This document shows positions 56,246 through 64,000 of a stretch of 64,000 nt of DNA, in pieces. The stretch covers positions 1-64,000 of the forward strand of contig NZ_BDAM01000007.1 of NCBI RefSeq assembly GCF_001895045.1, read 5' to 3'. The position numbers and the translations under genes were made by a program. Within the stretch, counting starts at the first letter, position 1, and each line of letters starts with the position of its first letter. Under the pieces are notes generated by a model. It was given only the letters and a program-made list of their open reading frames with translations. It did not search any database and was not told the origin of the DNA. The stretch is from Rhodococcus coprophilus NBRC 100603 (GTDB taxonomy: Bacteria; Actinomycetota; Actinomycetes; Mycobacteriales; Mycobacteriaceae).

Positions 56246-57648
56246 CCACCGTCATCCGGGCCCGCCGCGCCGTCGTCGACGACGGTGAACGGGCGTGCGC
56301 AGTGATCATCCGGGACGGACGGATCGTCGCCGTCGAGGATTACGCGACACCGGTTCCCGGGGCACGAGAGGTCGTCCTGGCCGACGACGAAGCGCTGCTT
56401 CCCGGCCTGGTCGATACCCACGTGCACGTCAACGACCCCGGCCGGACCGAGTGGGAGGGGTTCGCGAGCGCGACCCGCGCCGCCGCCGCCGGCGGGGTCA
56501 CCACGCTGATCGACATGCCGCTCAATTCGATTCCGTCGACCGTCGATGTAGCTGCGCTCGAGGTCAAGAAGAAGGTCGCCGCACCCCAGGTGGTCGTGGA
56601 CGTCGGCTTCTGGGGCGGTGCCGTCCCCGGCAACCTCGCCGATCTCGAACCGCTCTGGGACGCAGGCGTATACGGATTCAAGTGCTTCCTCGCACACTCC
56701 GGACTCGACGAGTATCCGCCGCTGGACCGCGAACAGATGGTCGCAGCGATGCGGATCATCGCGGGATTCGACGGCCTTCTCATCGTCCACGCCGAGGACG
56801 GACCCACGCTCGACGCCCAGCAGGCACCGTCGGGCCGTCGCTACTCCGACTTCCTGCACTCGCGACCACGCCTCGCGGAAGAACGAGCCATCGCCCAGGT
56901 GATCGACGGCGCTGCCGAAACAGGTTGCCGCGTCCACATTCTCCACCTCTCGGACGCCGGGAGCCTGCCGCTCGTGGCGGCGGCGAAGCAGGCCGGCGTC
57001 CGCATCACCGTGGAGACCTGCCCGCACTACCTGACCCTGTTCAGTGAGGAAATCCTCGACGGCTCCACACATTTCAAATGCTGCCCACCCATCCGGGAAG
57101 CCACCAACCGAGAAGGTCTGTGGCGCGGCCTGGCGGACGGCACGATCGACTGCATCGTGTCCGACCATTCACCGTGTACACCCGAACTCAAGAAGTTGGG
57201 AATCGGTGACTTCGGCGAAGCCTGGGGCGGCATCTCCTCCCTCCAACTGGGTTTGCCGATCGTCTGGTCCGAAGCACGGAGACGTGGACACTCGCTCGCC
57301 GACGTGGTCCGCTGGATGGCCCGCAACACCGCTGCCGTGGCGGGACTGGCGGGCCGCGGCGAGATCACCGTCGGCAACACCGCCGACCTGTGCGTCCTCG
57401 CCCCCGACGACGCCTTCGTGGTCTTTCCCGAAAAGCTCCATCACCGCAACGCCGTCACCCCCTATGCCGAAATGGCGCTCGCCGGGGTGGTGCGCCAGAC
57501 ATGGCTGGCCGGCGAACCCCTCCCTGTCGCCACCGGCGACAGTCCCGCCCCCGTCGCCACCGGCGACAGTCCCGCCCCCGTCGCCACCGGCGACAGTCCC
57601 GCCCCTGCGCCCCGCGCGAAACTGCTGTCCCGGAAGGACACTCGATGA
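56242..57648 (+). CDS. allB: Allantoinase with C-terminal repeat insert
   Basis: The 468-residue cyclic amidohydrolase opens allantoin to allantoate. The dinuclear metal site is intact: His60/His62 in DTHVHVN, carboxylated Lys147 in GFKCFLAHS, His in IVHAEDG and ILHLSDA, and Asp in VSDHSPC. Near the C-terminus, residues 429-455 are three perfect copies of VATGDSPAP, encoded by a 27-bp tandem repeat, which should form a flexible loop. GTG start and stop overlap both neighbours by 4 bp. Confidence 0.93.
   Translation: MTTVIRARRAVVDDGERACAVIIRDGRIVAVEDYATPVPGAREVVLADDEALLPGLVDTHVHVNDPGRTEWEGFASATRAAAAGGVTTLIDMPLNSIPSTVDVAALEVKKKVAAPQVVVDVGFWGGAVPGNLADLEPLWDAGVYGFKCFLAHSGLDEYPPLDREQMVAAMRIIAGFDGLLIVHAEDGPTLDAQQAPSGRRYSDFLHSRPRLAEERAIAQVIDGAAETGCRVHILHLSDAGSLPLVAAAKQAGVRITVETCPHYLTLFSEEILDGSTHFKCCPPIREATNREGLWRGLADGTIDCIVSDHSPCTPELKKLGIGDFGEAWGGISSLQLGLPIVWSEARRRGHSLADVVRWMARNTAAVAGLAGRGEITVGNTADLCVLAPDDAFVVFPEKLHHRNAVTPYAEMALAGVVRQTWLAGEPLPVATGDSPAPVATGDSPAPVATGDSPAPAPRAKLLSRKDTR
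57526..57606 (+). repeat. 27-bp tandem repeat, three copies, inside allB
   Basis: Three head-to-tail 27-bp units occupy 57526-57552, 57553-57579 and 57580-57606; only the last base of the third differs. Each unit contains the inverted repeat GTCGCC-ACC-GGCGAC and encodes VATGDSPAP in frame. Copy number changes would keep the reading frame. Confidence 0.95.
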
Positions 57649-58628
57649 CGTCACTCGATTTCCGGCAACTCCCCGATCTCGCTTCCCGCGAATTGACCGG
57701 TTCGGTGATGTACGCCAACGACGAACTGTTCGCGCAGCGTGAGAATCTCATCGCTCCCGGTGCGGCTCAGCACGACCTGTCCGCGTTCGGGCACAAGGGC
57801 AAGGTGTACGACGGGTGGGAGACCCGCAGGCGACGCGAACCCGGGCACGATTTCGCTATCGTGCGTCTCGGTGCCCCCGGCGTGATCCGCGGCGTGGTCA
57901 TCGACACCGCATGGTTCACGGGCAATTACCCGCCGTTCGCGTCGATCGAGGCCGTGTGTGCCGACGGATATCCCGACGCCGCCGAACTGCTGCAAGCGCC
58001 CTGGGAACCCCTCGTCGGCAAGGTGGCGCTGCTCGGTGACACTGCGAACGCCTTCCCCGTCGACAGCGAACGACGCTGGACCCACGTGCGTCTCAACATC
58101 TATCCCGACGGGGGCGTAGCCCGACTGCGCGTCCACGGCGAGGTTCGTCCCGACCCGGCATTCCTCACCGGCACCATCGACGTGGCGGCGCTCGAGAACG
58201 GTGCCGACATCGCCGACTGCTCGAACCACTTCTACTCCTCGCCGCGAAACATCATCGCCCCCGGCCGAGCCGCGAACATGGGCGGAGGGTGGGAGAACGC
58301 ACGGCGCCGCGACGACGGAAACGACCACGTCACGGTGCGCCTGGCCGGCACCTCGCTGGTCGACCACGTGGAGATCGACACGTCGTACTACGTCGGCAAT
58401 GCGCCGGGATGGGCGCGACTGTCGGGCCTGCCCGCCGGGTCGGACGCCACCGACGAATCGGCGTTCGTCGAACTGCTTCCGAAAACCGCTCTGCTCCCCG
58501 ACTGCCGTCACCGGTTCCGCATCGATGCGAACACTCCGATGTCGTTCGTGCGACTGGACGTGTATCCGGACGGGGGTATCTCGCGGCTACGCGTGCACGG
58601 GCGCCTCACAGAACCGGGCACCCCGTGA
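57645..58628 (+). CDS. alc: Allantoicase
   Basis: The 327-residue enzyme converts allantoate to ureidoglycolate and urea. It has two homologous jelly-roll halves: each carries a GWE(T/N)xRRR motif (DGWETRRRREPGHD, GGWENARRRDDGND), a VVIDTAWFTGN/VEIDTSYYVGN strand, and NIYPDGGVARLRVHG/DVYPDGGISRLRVHG. ATG at 57645 overlaps the allB stop by 4 bp. It completes a three-gene ureide operon with the DUF6986 gene. Confidence 0.94.
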   Translation: MTSLDFRQLPDLASRELTGSVMYANDELFAQRENLIAPGAAQHDLSAFGHKGKVYDGWETRRRREPGHDFAIVRLGAPGVIRGVVIDTAWFTGNYPPFASIEAVCADGYPDAAELLQAPWEPLVGKVALLGDTANAFPVDSERRWTHVRLNIYPDGGVARLRVHGEVRPDPAFLTGTIDVAALENGADIADCSNHFYSSPRNIIAPGRAANMGGGWENARRRDDGNDHVTVRLAGTSLVDHVEIDTSYYVGNAPGWARLSGLPAGSDATDESAFVELLPKTALLPDCRHRFRIDANTPMSFVRLDVYPDGGISRLRVHGRLTEPGTP

Positions 58629-58662
58629 CTTCGAGTCGCCGTCGCCGCGCGCCCGGGTGTCC

Positions 58663-58668
58663 TAGGCT
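58663..58668 (+). promoter_or_regulatory. Candidate -10 box, leaderless MoxR gene
   Basis: TAGGCT fits TANNNT and ends 6 nt before the ATG at 58675. No Shine-Dalgarno sequence is visible, which suggests a separate promoter for the maturation genes. Confidence 0.45.
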
Positions 58669-58674
58669 CAGCCC

Positions 58675-59568
58675 ATGGCAGGTGCGGTGACCGAAGTGCA
58701 GTCCCCCGGGGATCTCGTAGCGGCGCTCGAGTCGACCGGATACCTCGCCGACGAGGGCCTCGCGACGACGGCGTTCCTCGCGATCCGTATGGGACGGCCG
58801 TTGTTCTGCGAGGGCGAACCCGGCACCGGGAAGACCTCTCTCGCGACGGCGCTCGTCGAGGCGCTCGGCCTGCCGCTCGTCCGGTTGCAGTGCCACGAAG
58901 GCATCGACGCGTCGCAGGCGCTTTACGACTGGGACTTTCCCCGGCAATTGCTCCACCTGCGCACGCTCGAGGCCGCGAGCGGGGGCGCATTGGACGCGGA
59001 CACCGCCGAGCGTTCCTTGTACACCGAGCGGTACCTGCTGGCCCGGCCGCTGCTCGCAGCCCTCACCGGAGCTCCGTGCGTGTTGCTCGTCGACGAAATC
59101 GACCGCGCGGATGATGAATTCGAGGCGCTGCTGCTCCAGGTACTCGACGAGAACGCGGTGACCGTTCCCGAACTCGGCGAGATCCGTGCGGCGGTGCCGC
59201 CGCTGGTGGTACTCACGTCCAACCGCACCCGCGAGGTGCACGACGCGCTCAAACGGCGGTGTCTGTACCACTGGGTCGAGCACCCCGGCCTCGACCGCGA
59301 GATCGCGATACTGCGGCGCCGACTGCCCGAGATCGATGCCCGGCTCGCCTCGCAGGTCGCGCACGCCGTCCAGGCCCTGCGAGGTTACGACCTGCTCAAA
59401 CCACCCGGCGTCGCGGAGTCGCTCGACTGGGCTCGTGCGCTGCACGAACTCGATCGCGACGTGCTCGACGCGGCTACCGCCGCCGCGACCCTCGGTGCCG
59501 TCCTCAAATACCGCGAGGACTTCGAGCGCGCGATGCGCGCGGGTCTCGACCGGGTCCTCGCCGGATGA
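58675..59568 (+). CDS. MoxR-family AAA+ ATPase (CoxD-like)
   Basis: The 297-residue AAA+ protein has Walker A GEPGTGKTS (47-55), Walker B VLLVDEID near 140, sensor-1 VLTSNRTRE and a C-terminal lid. CoxD-type MoxR proteins insert sulfur or otherwise mature the active site of molybdenum hydroxylases together with a VWA partner. It overlaps the VWA gene by 4 bp, matching the CoxD-CoxE pairing. It follows allantoicase by 46 nt. Confidence 0.9.
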   Translation: MAGAVTEVQSPGDLVAALESTGYLADEGLATTAFLAIRMGRPLFCEGEPGTGKTSLATALVEALGLPLVRLQCHEGIDASQALYDWDFPRQLLHLRTLEAASGGALDADTAERSLYTERYLLARPLLAALTGAPCVLLVDEIDRADDEFEALLLQVLDENAVTVPELGEIRAAVPPLVVLTSNRTREVHDALKRRCLYHWVEHPGLDREIAILRRRLPEIDARLASQVAHAVQALRGYDLLKPPGVAESLDWARALHELDRDVLDAATAAATLGAVLKYREDFERAMRAGLDRVLAG

Positions 59569-60686
59569 CCTCGGCCGGCGGACACGGCACGCTGGTGGGC
59601 TTCGCCGGGTTCACCCGGGCACTCGCCGAATCCGGCATGCCGGTGGCCCTTGACGCGACCGGCACATATGTCCGGGCGCTCCGCGAAATCGACCTCGGCG
59701 ATCCGGTGCAGGTCTATTGGGCAGGACGGGCGACCCTGTGTCGCGAACCCGACGACCTGCCCCGCTACGACGCCGCATTTCGCAGTTGGTTCGGAGGTGA
59801 TGTGCCGGCGATCTCCCGCACCCGGGGCCACCGCACCCGCACCGCTCGGATCGCCGCACTGGCGAGCACACGGGGGCCTGCGGGCGACGACTCCGGCGAA
59901 GAGACGCCGCAGCTGCAGGTCGCAGCCGACGACACCGAGGTACTGCGGCACCGCGACATCGCGGAGCTGACCCCCGCCGAACAAGCCCACCTGACGGAAA
60001 TGCTCACGCGACTGCGACCCCGCCCGCCACGGCGTGCGGCCGCGCGGAGGCGTCCCTCCCGGCGCGGCGACGTCGATCCACGCCGAACGCTGCGGGCAAT
60101 GCTCGGGGCAGGCGGCGAGACGGTGAGCCCCGTGCGTCATCGCCGGGCGACGCGGCCACGCCGGGTGGTGCTGCTGATCGACGTGTCGGGGTCCATGGCC
60201 CCCTACGCCGATGCGCTGTTGCGATTCGCGCACGTCGTCACCAGATCCCACCCGGCCGGAACCGAGGTGTTCTCGCTCGGCACGCGCATGACGCGGTTGT
60301 CCCGTGCCCTGCGCGCCCGCGACCCGCACCACGCGCTCGCCGCCGCCGCGCGTGCCGTGCCCGACTGGTCCGGCGGCACGCGACTGGGCGAGACGATGCG
60401 TGCCTTCCTGGACCGCTGGGGCCGGCGCGGACTGGCCCGGGGTGCGGTCGTGGTGATCTTCTCCGACGGCTGGGAACGCGGCGACGCGGCACTCCTCGGC
60501 GAGCAGATGGCTCAGCTGCGCAGGTTGGCGCATGCTGTCCTGTGGGTCAACCCGCACGCCGGGCACAGCGGATACGAACCGATCCAATCGGGCATCTCCG
60601 CCGCGCTGCCGCACGTCGATCGTCTGCTCGCGGGCCACAGCCTTGCGACACTGGAAACACTGCTCGAGGAGGTTCATCGTGCGTGA
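59565..60686 (+). CDS. CoxE-type VWA-domain protein
   Basis: The 373-residue protein ends in a von Willebrand A domain (about 198-360) with the MIDAS motif DVSGS at 206-210 and later Thr and Asp ligands (SGGTRLGE, FSDGWERGD). The N-terminal half is helical, and residues 150-200 are Arg-rich. CoxE proteins pair with the CoxD ATPase in molybdenum hydroxylase maturation. It overlaps xdhC by 8 bp. Confidence 0.9.
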   Translation: MTSAGGHGTLVGFAGFTRALAESGMPVALDATGTYVRALREIDLGDPVQVYWAGRATLCREPDDLPRYDAAFRSWFGGDVPAISRTRGHRTRTARIAALASTRGPAGDDSGEETPQLQVAADDTEVLRHRDIAELTPAEQAHLTEMLTRLRPRPPRRAAARRRPSRRGDVDPRRTLRAMLGAGGETVSPVRHRRATRPRRVVLLIDVSGSMAPYADALLRFAHVVTRSHPAGTEVFSLGTRMTRLSRALRARDPHHALAAAARAVPDWSGGTRLGETMRAFLDRWGRRGLARGAVVVIFSDGWERGDAALLGEQMAQLRRLAHAVLWVNPHAGHSGYEPIQSGISAALPHVDRLLAGHSLATLETLLEEVHRA

Positions 60687-61836
60687 GGTTCTCGACGAAC
60701 TCGACCGCCGCTATCGCGCCGGCGAGACCGTCGCCGTCGGCACCGTGGTGTCGACGTTCCGTTCTGCTCCGCGCCCGCCGGGAGCATCGATGCTGGTCGC
60801 GGGCGACGGCACGGTCACCGGCAGCGTGTCGGGTGGATGCGTGGAAGGCGCGGTGTACGAACTCGCTCAGGAAGTGATGGGCGACGGCACACCCGTGTTG
60901 CAGCGGTACGGGGTGTCCGACGACGACGCGTTCAGCGTGGGATTGACGTGCGGCGGAATCATCGACGTGTTCGTCGAGCGGATCGACACCACCGGATTCC
61001 CCGCATTCGGCGACGTCGTCGATTCGGTGCATAGCGGCGAGCCCGTGGCGATCGCGACGGTCACCGAACATCCCGATCCCTCGGTACTCGGGCAACGCCT
61101 CGTGGTGTGGCCCGATCGTGACGCCGGGACGCTGCCGTCCGAGCGGATGCACGACGCCGTCACCGACGACGTGCGCGGCTTGCTCGACGTCGGACGTTCG
61201 GGGACACTGCACTACGGCACCGACGGTGAACGCCGTGGCGAGGGAATGTCGGTGTTCGTCAACGTGTTCCAGCCACCTCCCCGGCTGATCGTTTTCGGCG
61301 CAATCGATTTCGCCGCCGCAATGGCCGATCTCGGTGCGTTCCTCGGCTACCGCGTGACGGTGTGCGACGCGCGGGGCGTCTTCGCGACCGCGGCGCGTTT
61401 CCCCGGTGCCGACGAAGTCGTCGTGGACTGGCCGCACCGCTATCTCGCCGCCGAGGCCGCCGCCGGCCGGATCGACAAGCGCACGGTGATCACCGTGCTC
61501 ACCCACGACCCCAAGTTCGACGTTCCACTGCTCGAGGTCGCGCTGCGACTCGACGTGGCGTACGTCGGGGCGATGGGTTCGCGTCGTACGCACGACAACC
61601 GGATGGCCCGGTTGCGGGAAGCGGGAATGACGGACGACGACCTCGCCCGGTTGTCGTCACCGATCGGCCTGGATCTCGGGGCCAGGACACCGCAGGAGAC
61701 CGCGGTGTCCATCGCCGCCGAGATCATCGCGTTGCGGTGGGGTGGTCGCGGGCAGCGACTCGGCGAGACCGACGGACCGATCCATGCCCATGAGGAACCG
61801 GTTCGGTCCGTGGGCAGTGCCGCCCGGAAGATCTGA
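60679..61836 (+). CDS. xdhC: XdhC/CoxI-family molybdenum hydroxylase maturation protein
   Basis: The 385-residue protein has the XdhC N-domain (GSVSGGCVEGAVYE near 52-65; LTCGGIIDVFVE near 92-103) and a C-terminal Rossmann domain (VVDWPHRYL, YVGAMGSRRT). XdhC binds sulfurated molybdopterin cofactor and delivers it to xanthine dehydrogenase. GTG at 60679 has GAGGAGG six bases upstream. Xanthine dehydrogenase would feed urate to the ureide genes just upstream, but its structural genes are not in the window. Confidence 0.9.
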   Translation: MREVLDELDRRYRAGETVAVGTVVSTFRSAPRPPGASMLVAGDGTVTGSVSGGCVEGAVYELAQEVMGDGTPVLQRYGVSDDDAFSVGLTCGGIIDVFVERIDTTGFPAFGDVVDSVHSGEPVAIATVTEHPDPSVLGQRLVVWPDRDAGTLPSERMHDAVTDDVRGLLDVGRSGTLHYGTDGERRGEGMSVFVNVFQPPPRLIVFGAIDFAAAMADLGAFLGYRVTVCDARGVFATAARFPGADEVVVDWPHRYLAAEAAAGRIDKRTVITVLTHDPKFDVPLLEVALRLDVAYVGAMGSRRTHDNRMARLREAGMTDDDLARLSSPIGLDLGARTPQETAVSIAAEIIALRWGGRGQRLGETDGPIHAHEEPVRSVGSAARKI

Positions 61837-61859
61837 GCCCGGCCGGATGTGAGCGGCCG

Positions 61860-62492
61860 TCAGAGCAGCGCGGTGACCGACCTCGGCAACGGAAGTGTGG
61901 GATCGGTGAGCGGCGACCTCTCCGGAGCGCCGAAGGCGGTGTGTATCGGGACGACCCCGGCCCACACCGACCGGTCCTCGCCGTCGTCCGGATCCTCGCC
62001 GGGACCGGCCGCGCGCACCTTGACGCTCACCTCGTCCAGCGCAAGCACCAGCACCGTCGTCGCCGCGAGTTCCTTCGGGGTGGGCGGACGGACTTCCTCC
62101 CAGCGGCCTGGCATGAGGTGTTCGGTGACCGCCCGCAGCGCGTCCTGCTTGTCTTCGGCCGGTACAGGCATTGCGTGCCCGAAGATCACCGCGCTGCGAT
62201 AGTTCATGCTGCTGTCGAATGCGGACCGCGCGAACACGAGTCCGTCGAGGTGAGTCACCGCGACCGACACCTCCAGCCCCTGACGAGAATCGAGGAACGC
62301 GCCGGCGCCGGTAGACCCGTGGAGGAACAGCCGATTGCCGTCCCGGCCGAAGGCCATGGGAAGCACCACCGGACAGCCGCGACGCACGAACCCGACGTGG
62401 GCCACGCGCGCCTCGTCGAGGAGGCGATGCAGGACTCCCGGATCGTCGTTGCCTCGTTCGGGTTTGCGAGTCAGCCGTGTTCGTTCGCTCAT
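61860..62492 (-). CDS. Pyridoxamine 5'-phosphate oxidase-fold flavin-binding protein
   Basis: The 210-residue split-barrel protein fits the FMN-binding family close to nitroimidazole-resistance NimA proteins: HVGFVRRGCPVVLPMAFGRDGNRLFLHGSTGAG, SSMNYRSAVIFGHA and KQDALRAVTEHLMPGRWEEVRPPTPKEL. ATG at 62492 begins MSERTRLTRKPERG, a usual opening; longer frames were rejected. The physiological substrate is unknown. It stands alone, convergent to xdhC. Confidence 0.87.
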   Translation of the reverse strand: MSERTRLTRKPERGNDDPGVLHRLLDEARVAHVGFVRRGCPVVLPMAFGRDGNRLFLHGSTGAGAFLDSRQGLEVSVAVTHLDGLVFARSAFDSSMNYRSAVIFGHAMPVPAEDKQDALRAVTEHLMPGRWEEVRPPTPKELAATTVLVLALDEVSVKVRAAGPGEDPDDGEDRSVWAGVVPIHTAFGAPERSPLTDPTLPLPRSVTALL

Positions 62493-62617
62493 AACACCGA
62501 TCGAAGCAGTGCGACCGCACGGGAGACAACACGTTTTCTCCCCAGCGCGCACCGAAATCCCGTTACCCCGCACATCACGAATCGATCCGGTCCGTCTCGT
62601 CGCCCGCGGTACCTCGG

Positions 62618-62623
62618 TACGAT
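62618..62623 (+). promoter_or_regulatory. Candidate -10 box for the secreted-protein gene
   Basis: TACGAT fits TANNNT; transcription would start near 62631, giving a leader of about 33 nt with GAGGG before the ATG at 62664. Confidence 0.35.
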
Positions 62624-62663
62624 CCGAGACGATGCTGCCCGGCGACCGAATCGAGGGCCTCAG

Positions 62664-63461
62664 ATGGTTGTTCGTCCACGTTTTCGGCCAGTTTCCGTGA
62701 TCGCCGCTGCGGTATTCCTCAGCGTATTCGCCGCCCCGGCAACCGTGGCCGGCGAGGGTGTCCCCGTCTCGGCCGACGGGCCGGCCCGCCCGGTCGGCGC
62801 GGGCTCGGCCCGCACGTATGTCACTCTCGACGCCGAGGGCACGCCTGCCGCGCTCGGTGTGCGACTCGACGCGGCCGCGCTCGACAACCTGCCCGACGGG
62901 CTGCTGCCGATCACCGAGGCCTACGTGCTCGACCTACCCGAGCAGGCGAACACCACCCCGTTCGACCACGTCACGATCGACTGGAATTCCCGGGGCCACA
63001 ACCCCGAACACGGTTTCGACGTTCCGCACTTCGACGTGCATTTCTATCTACTGGACAGAGCCACGGTGGAGGCGATCCAGCCGCTCGCCCCGGGTTACAT
63101 CCAGGCCGCGTCCCGCGTGCCCGACCCCCCGTACATGCCCCGGGGGTACGAACCGGACGGGAATCCGCTGACAGCGACTGTCCCCGGCATGGGACTGCAC
63201 TGGCTGGACACCACCGAGACCGAGCACCACTTCACCGAGAGGGTGCTCTACGGGTCGTGGGACGGCAAGCAGGCGTTCATCGAACCCATGATGACCCGGG
63301 AGTGGCTCGCGTCCCGGCCCACGATCGAGGAGCCACTGCCTCAGCCCGCCGCGTACCAGCGCGCGGGCCTCTACCCGACCACCTACGCCGTGCGGTGGGA
63401 CGAAGCGGCGCAGACGTACACGGTCGAACTCGGCGGGCTCACGATGCGCGAGGCGTCGTAA
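62664..63461 (+). CDS. Secreted TTHB210-like (DUF5602) protein
   Basis: The 265-residue protein has a signal peptide (Arg-rich start, hydrophobic core VIAAAVFLSVFAAPATVAG, cleavage near residue 30). The mature part has the VTIDWNSRGHNPEHGFDVPHFDVHFYLLD segment, whose clustered His and Asp suggest a metal site, as in TTHB210-like domains. The family role is unknown. ATG at 62664 was chosen because it starts just before the signal peptide. Export to the cell wall or medium is likely. Confidence 0.78.
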   Translation: MVVRPRFRPVSVIAAAVFLSVFAAPATVAGEGVPVSADGPARPVGAGSARTYVTLDAEGTPAALGVRLDAAALDNLPDGLLPITEAYVLDLPEQANTTPFDHVTIDWNSRGHNPEHGFDVPHFDVHFYLLDRATVEAIQPLAPGYIQAASRVPDPPYMPRGYEPDGNPLTATVPGMGLHWLDTTETEHHFTERVLYGSWDGKQAFIEPMMTREWLASRPTIEEPLPQPAAYQRAGLYPTTYAVRWDEAAQTYTVELGGLTMREAS

Positions 63462-63511
63462 GCCCGCCCAACCGGTCGCACGAGCACTTCGATGACCGAA
63501 CCGGTGCCCGA

Positions 63512-64000
63512 TCAGAAGTACTGAGCACCGCCGTCCACGCCGAGATGCTGTCCGGTGACGAACGTCGAATCGGCGGAGGCAAGGAACGCCACCATATCCG
63601 CGATCTCCTCCGGTTCCGCCATGTACTTCTCGAGGAACGGGGTGGTCATCGACGCGAGCTTGGGGTTGGTCGCCGCGGTTTCGGCGATCCGTTCGCGCAT
63701 GCTGCCAGAGCCCATCGGTGTGTTCACTGCACCCGGATGAACACTGTTGACACGGATGTTGTGCCGGCCCAGCTCTGCTGCGAACGCGCGGGCCATCCCG
63801 GTCACCGCGTGCTTGCTGGTCGTGTAATGCACCATGAACGGCTGCATCTTCACCCCGGCCAGTGAACTGATGAGGATGATCGAGCCACCGCCACGCTCGA
63901 TGAGATGAGGTGCAGTCGCCGTGACGGTGTTCCACGTGCCGGTGACGTTGATGTCGAGGGTGTCGCGGAAACTGGTGGGGCTGATCTCTTCCCACGTCTC
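63512..64000 (-). CDS. Short-chain dehydrogenase, truncated by the window edge
   Basis: The C-terminal 162 residues of an SDR are present; the N-terminus with the cofactor motif lies beyond 64000. Visible are INVTGTWN, catalytic Ser in LISSLAG, Tyr/Lys in YTTSKHAV, HPGAVNTPMG, and the ending TGQHLGVDGGAQYF. This sequence style is frequent in mycofactocin-coupled actinobacterial SDRs, which oxidise alcohols, but the defining N-terminal insert cannot be seen. Confidence 0.85.
   Translation of the reverse strand, partial: ETWEEISPTSFRDTLDINVTGTWNTVTATAPHLIERGGGSIILISSLAGVKMQPFMVHYTTSKHAVTGMARAFAAELGRHNIRVNSVHPGAVNTPMGSGSMRERIAETAATNPKLASMTTPFLEKYMAEPEEIADMVAFLASADSTFVTGQHLGVDGGAQYF

Noticed and set aside
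57526-57606. Possible CRISPR-like array
   Set aside because: The units are contiguous without spacers and are translated in frame within allB.
62632-62700. 22-codon upstream frame overlapping the secreted-protein start
   Set aside because: It lies near a TACGAT box but its product has no features, and the signal-peptide gene has its own GAGGG site.

Overview
The window looks like chromosomal DNA of a mycolic-acid actinobacterium, most likely Rhodococcus. It is uniformly GC-rich with GTG/TTG starts, many 4-bp stop/start overlaps, and a propane-monooxygenase locus laid out as in Rhodococcus and Gordonia. I see no rRNA, tRNA, CRISPR array, transposase, integrase or origin. Genes are tightly packed and no gene-free stretch exceeds 300 bases (the longest is about 290 bases at 33017-33308, where I see only short ggaagct repeats). 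Species cannot be fixed from the sequence alone.

Region 1 (1-11226) is a Ter stress-response locus. A TerD protein, a DUF475/TerC-like membrane protein and TerD lie on the minus strand. Divergent from them is a seven-gene plus-strand run: a helical protein of unknown function, a CitE-like lyase, a TRSP-type phosphoribosyltransferase, a StiP/PRTase_1 protein, a HAD phosphatase, a double-TerD protein, and a TerD protein fused to what looks like a dead FtsK-like domain. The five middle functions match the set predicted elsewhere to make a nucleoside-like metabolite. This is the least understood system here.

Region 2 (11482-18215) is an acyl-CoA ligase, two tandem LysR regulators, a thiolase, a reductase and an acyl-CoA dehydrogenase. 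Region 3 (18302-29386) is the propane/short-alkane oxidation operon on the minus strand: prmA, prmB, prmC, prmD, an amidohydrolase, a DUF59 protein, a zinc alcohol dehydrogenase, a dedicated GroEL and an ABM-family monooxygenase. A divergent AcoR/MimR-type activator shares a promoter region holding a perfect GTCTCA-ATG-TGAGAC palindrome. Region 4 (29391-36937) is a second CoA-based degradation set: ligase, dehydrogenase, thiolase, CoA-transferase and two acyl-CoA dehydrogenases.

Region 5 (37039-40393) has three tandem AIM24-family genes, a bfd-bfr iron-storage pair behind an IdeR/DtxR iron box, a strong terminator and a small GNAT protein. Region 6 (40422-44171) is the lower meta-cleavage trio (hydratase, acetaldehyde dehydrogenase, aldolase) with an IclR regulator. 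Region 7 (44822-54859) is a leucine-catabolism block: acetoacetate CoA-transferase scoAB with its IclR regulator, then a CitE-type lyase, a MaoC hydratase, an acyl-CoA dehydrogenase and the biotin-dependent carboxylase AccA1/AccD1, with a divergent TetR regulator and a thioesterase. HMG-CoA cleavage would give acetoacetate, which ScoAB can activate.

Region 8 (54968-61836) is purine/ureide catabolism: a CitE/malate-synthase-like DUF6986 protein, allantoinase (with an in-frame 27-bp triple repeat near its 3' end), allantoicase, and a MoxR ATPase, VWA protein and XdhC that probably mature a molybdenum hydroxylase encoded elsewhere. The window ends with an FMN-binding PPOX-fold protein, a secreted TTHB210-like protein and a truncated short-chain dehydrogenase. 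Several genes appear to be leaderless, with a TANNNT -10 box 6-8 nt before the start codon.
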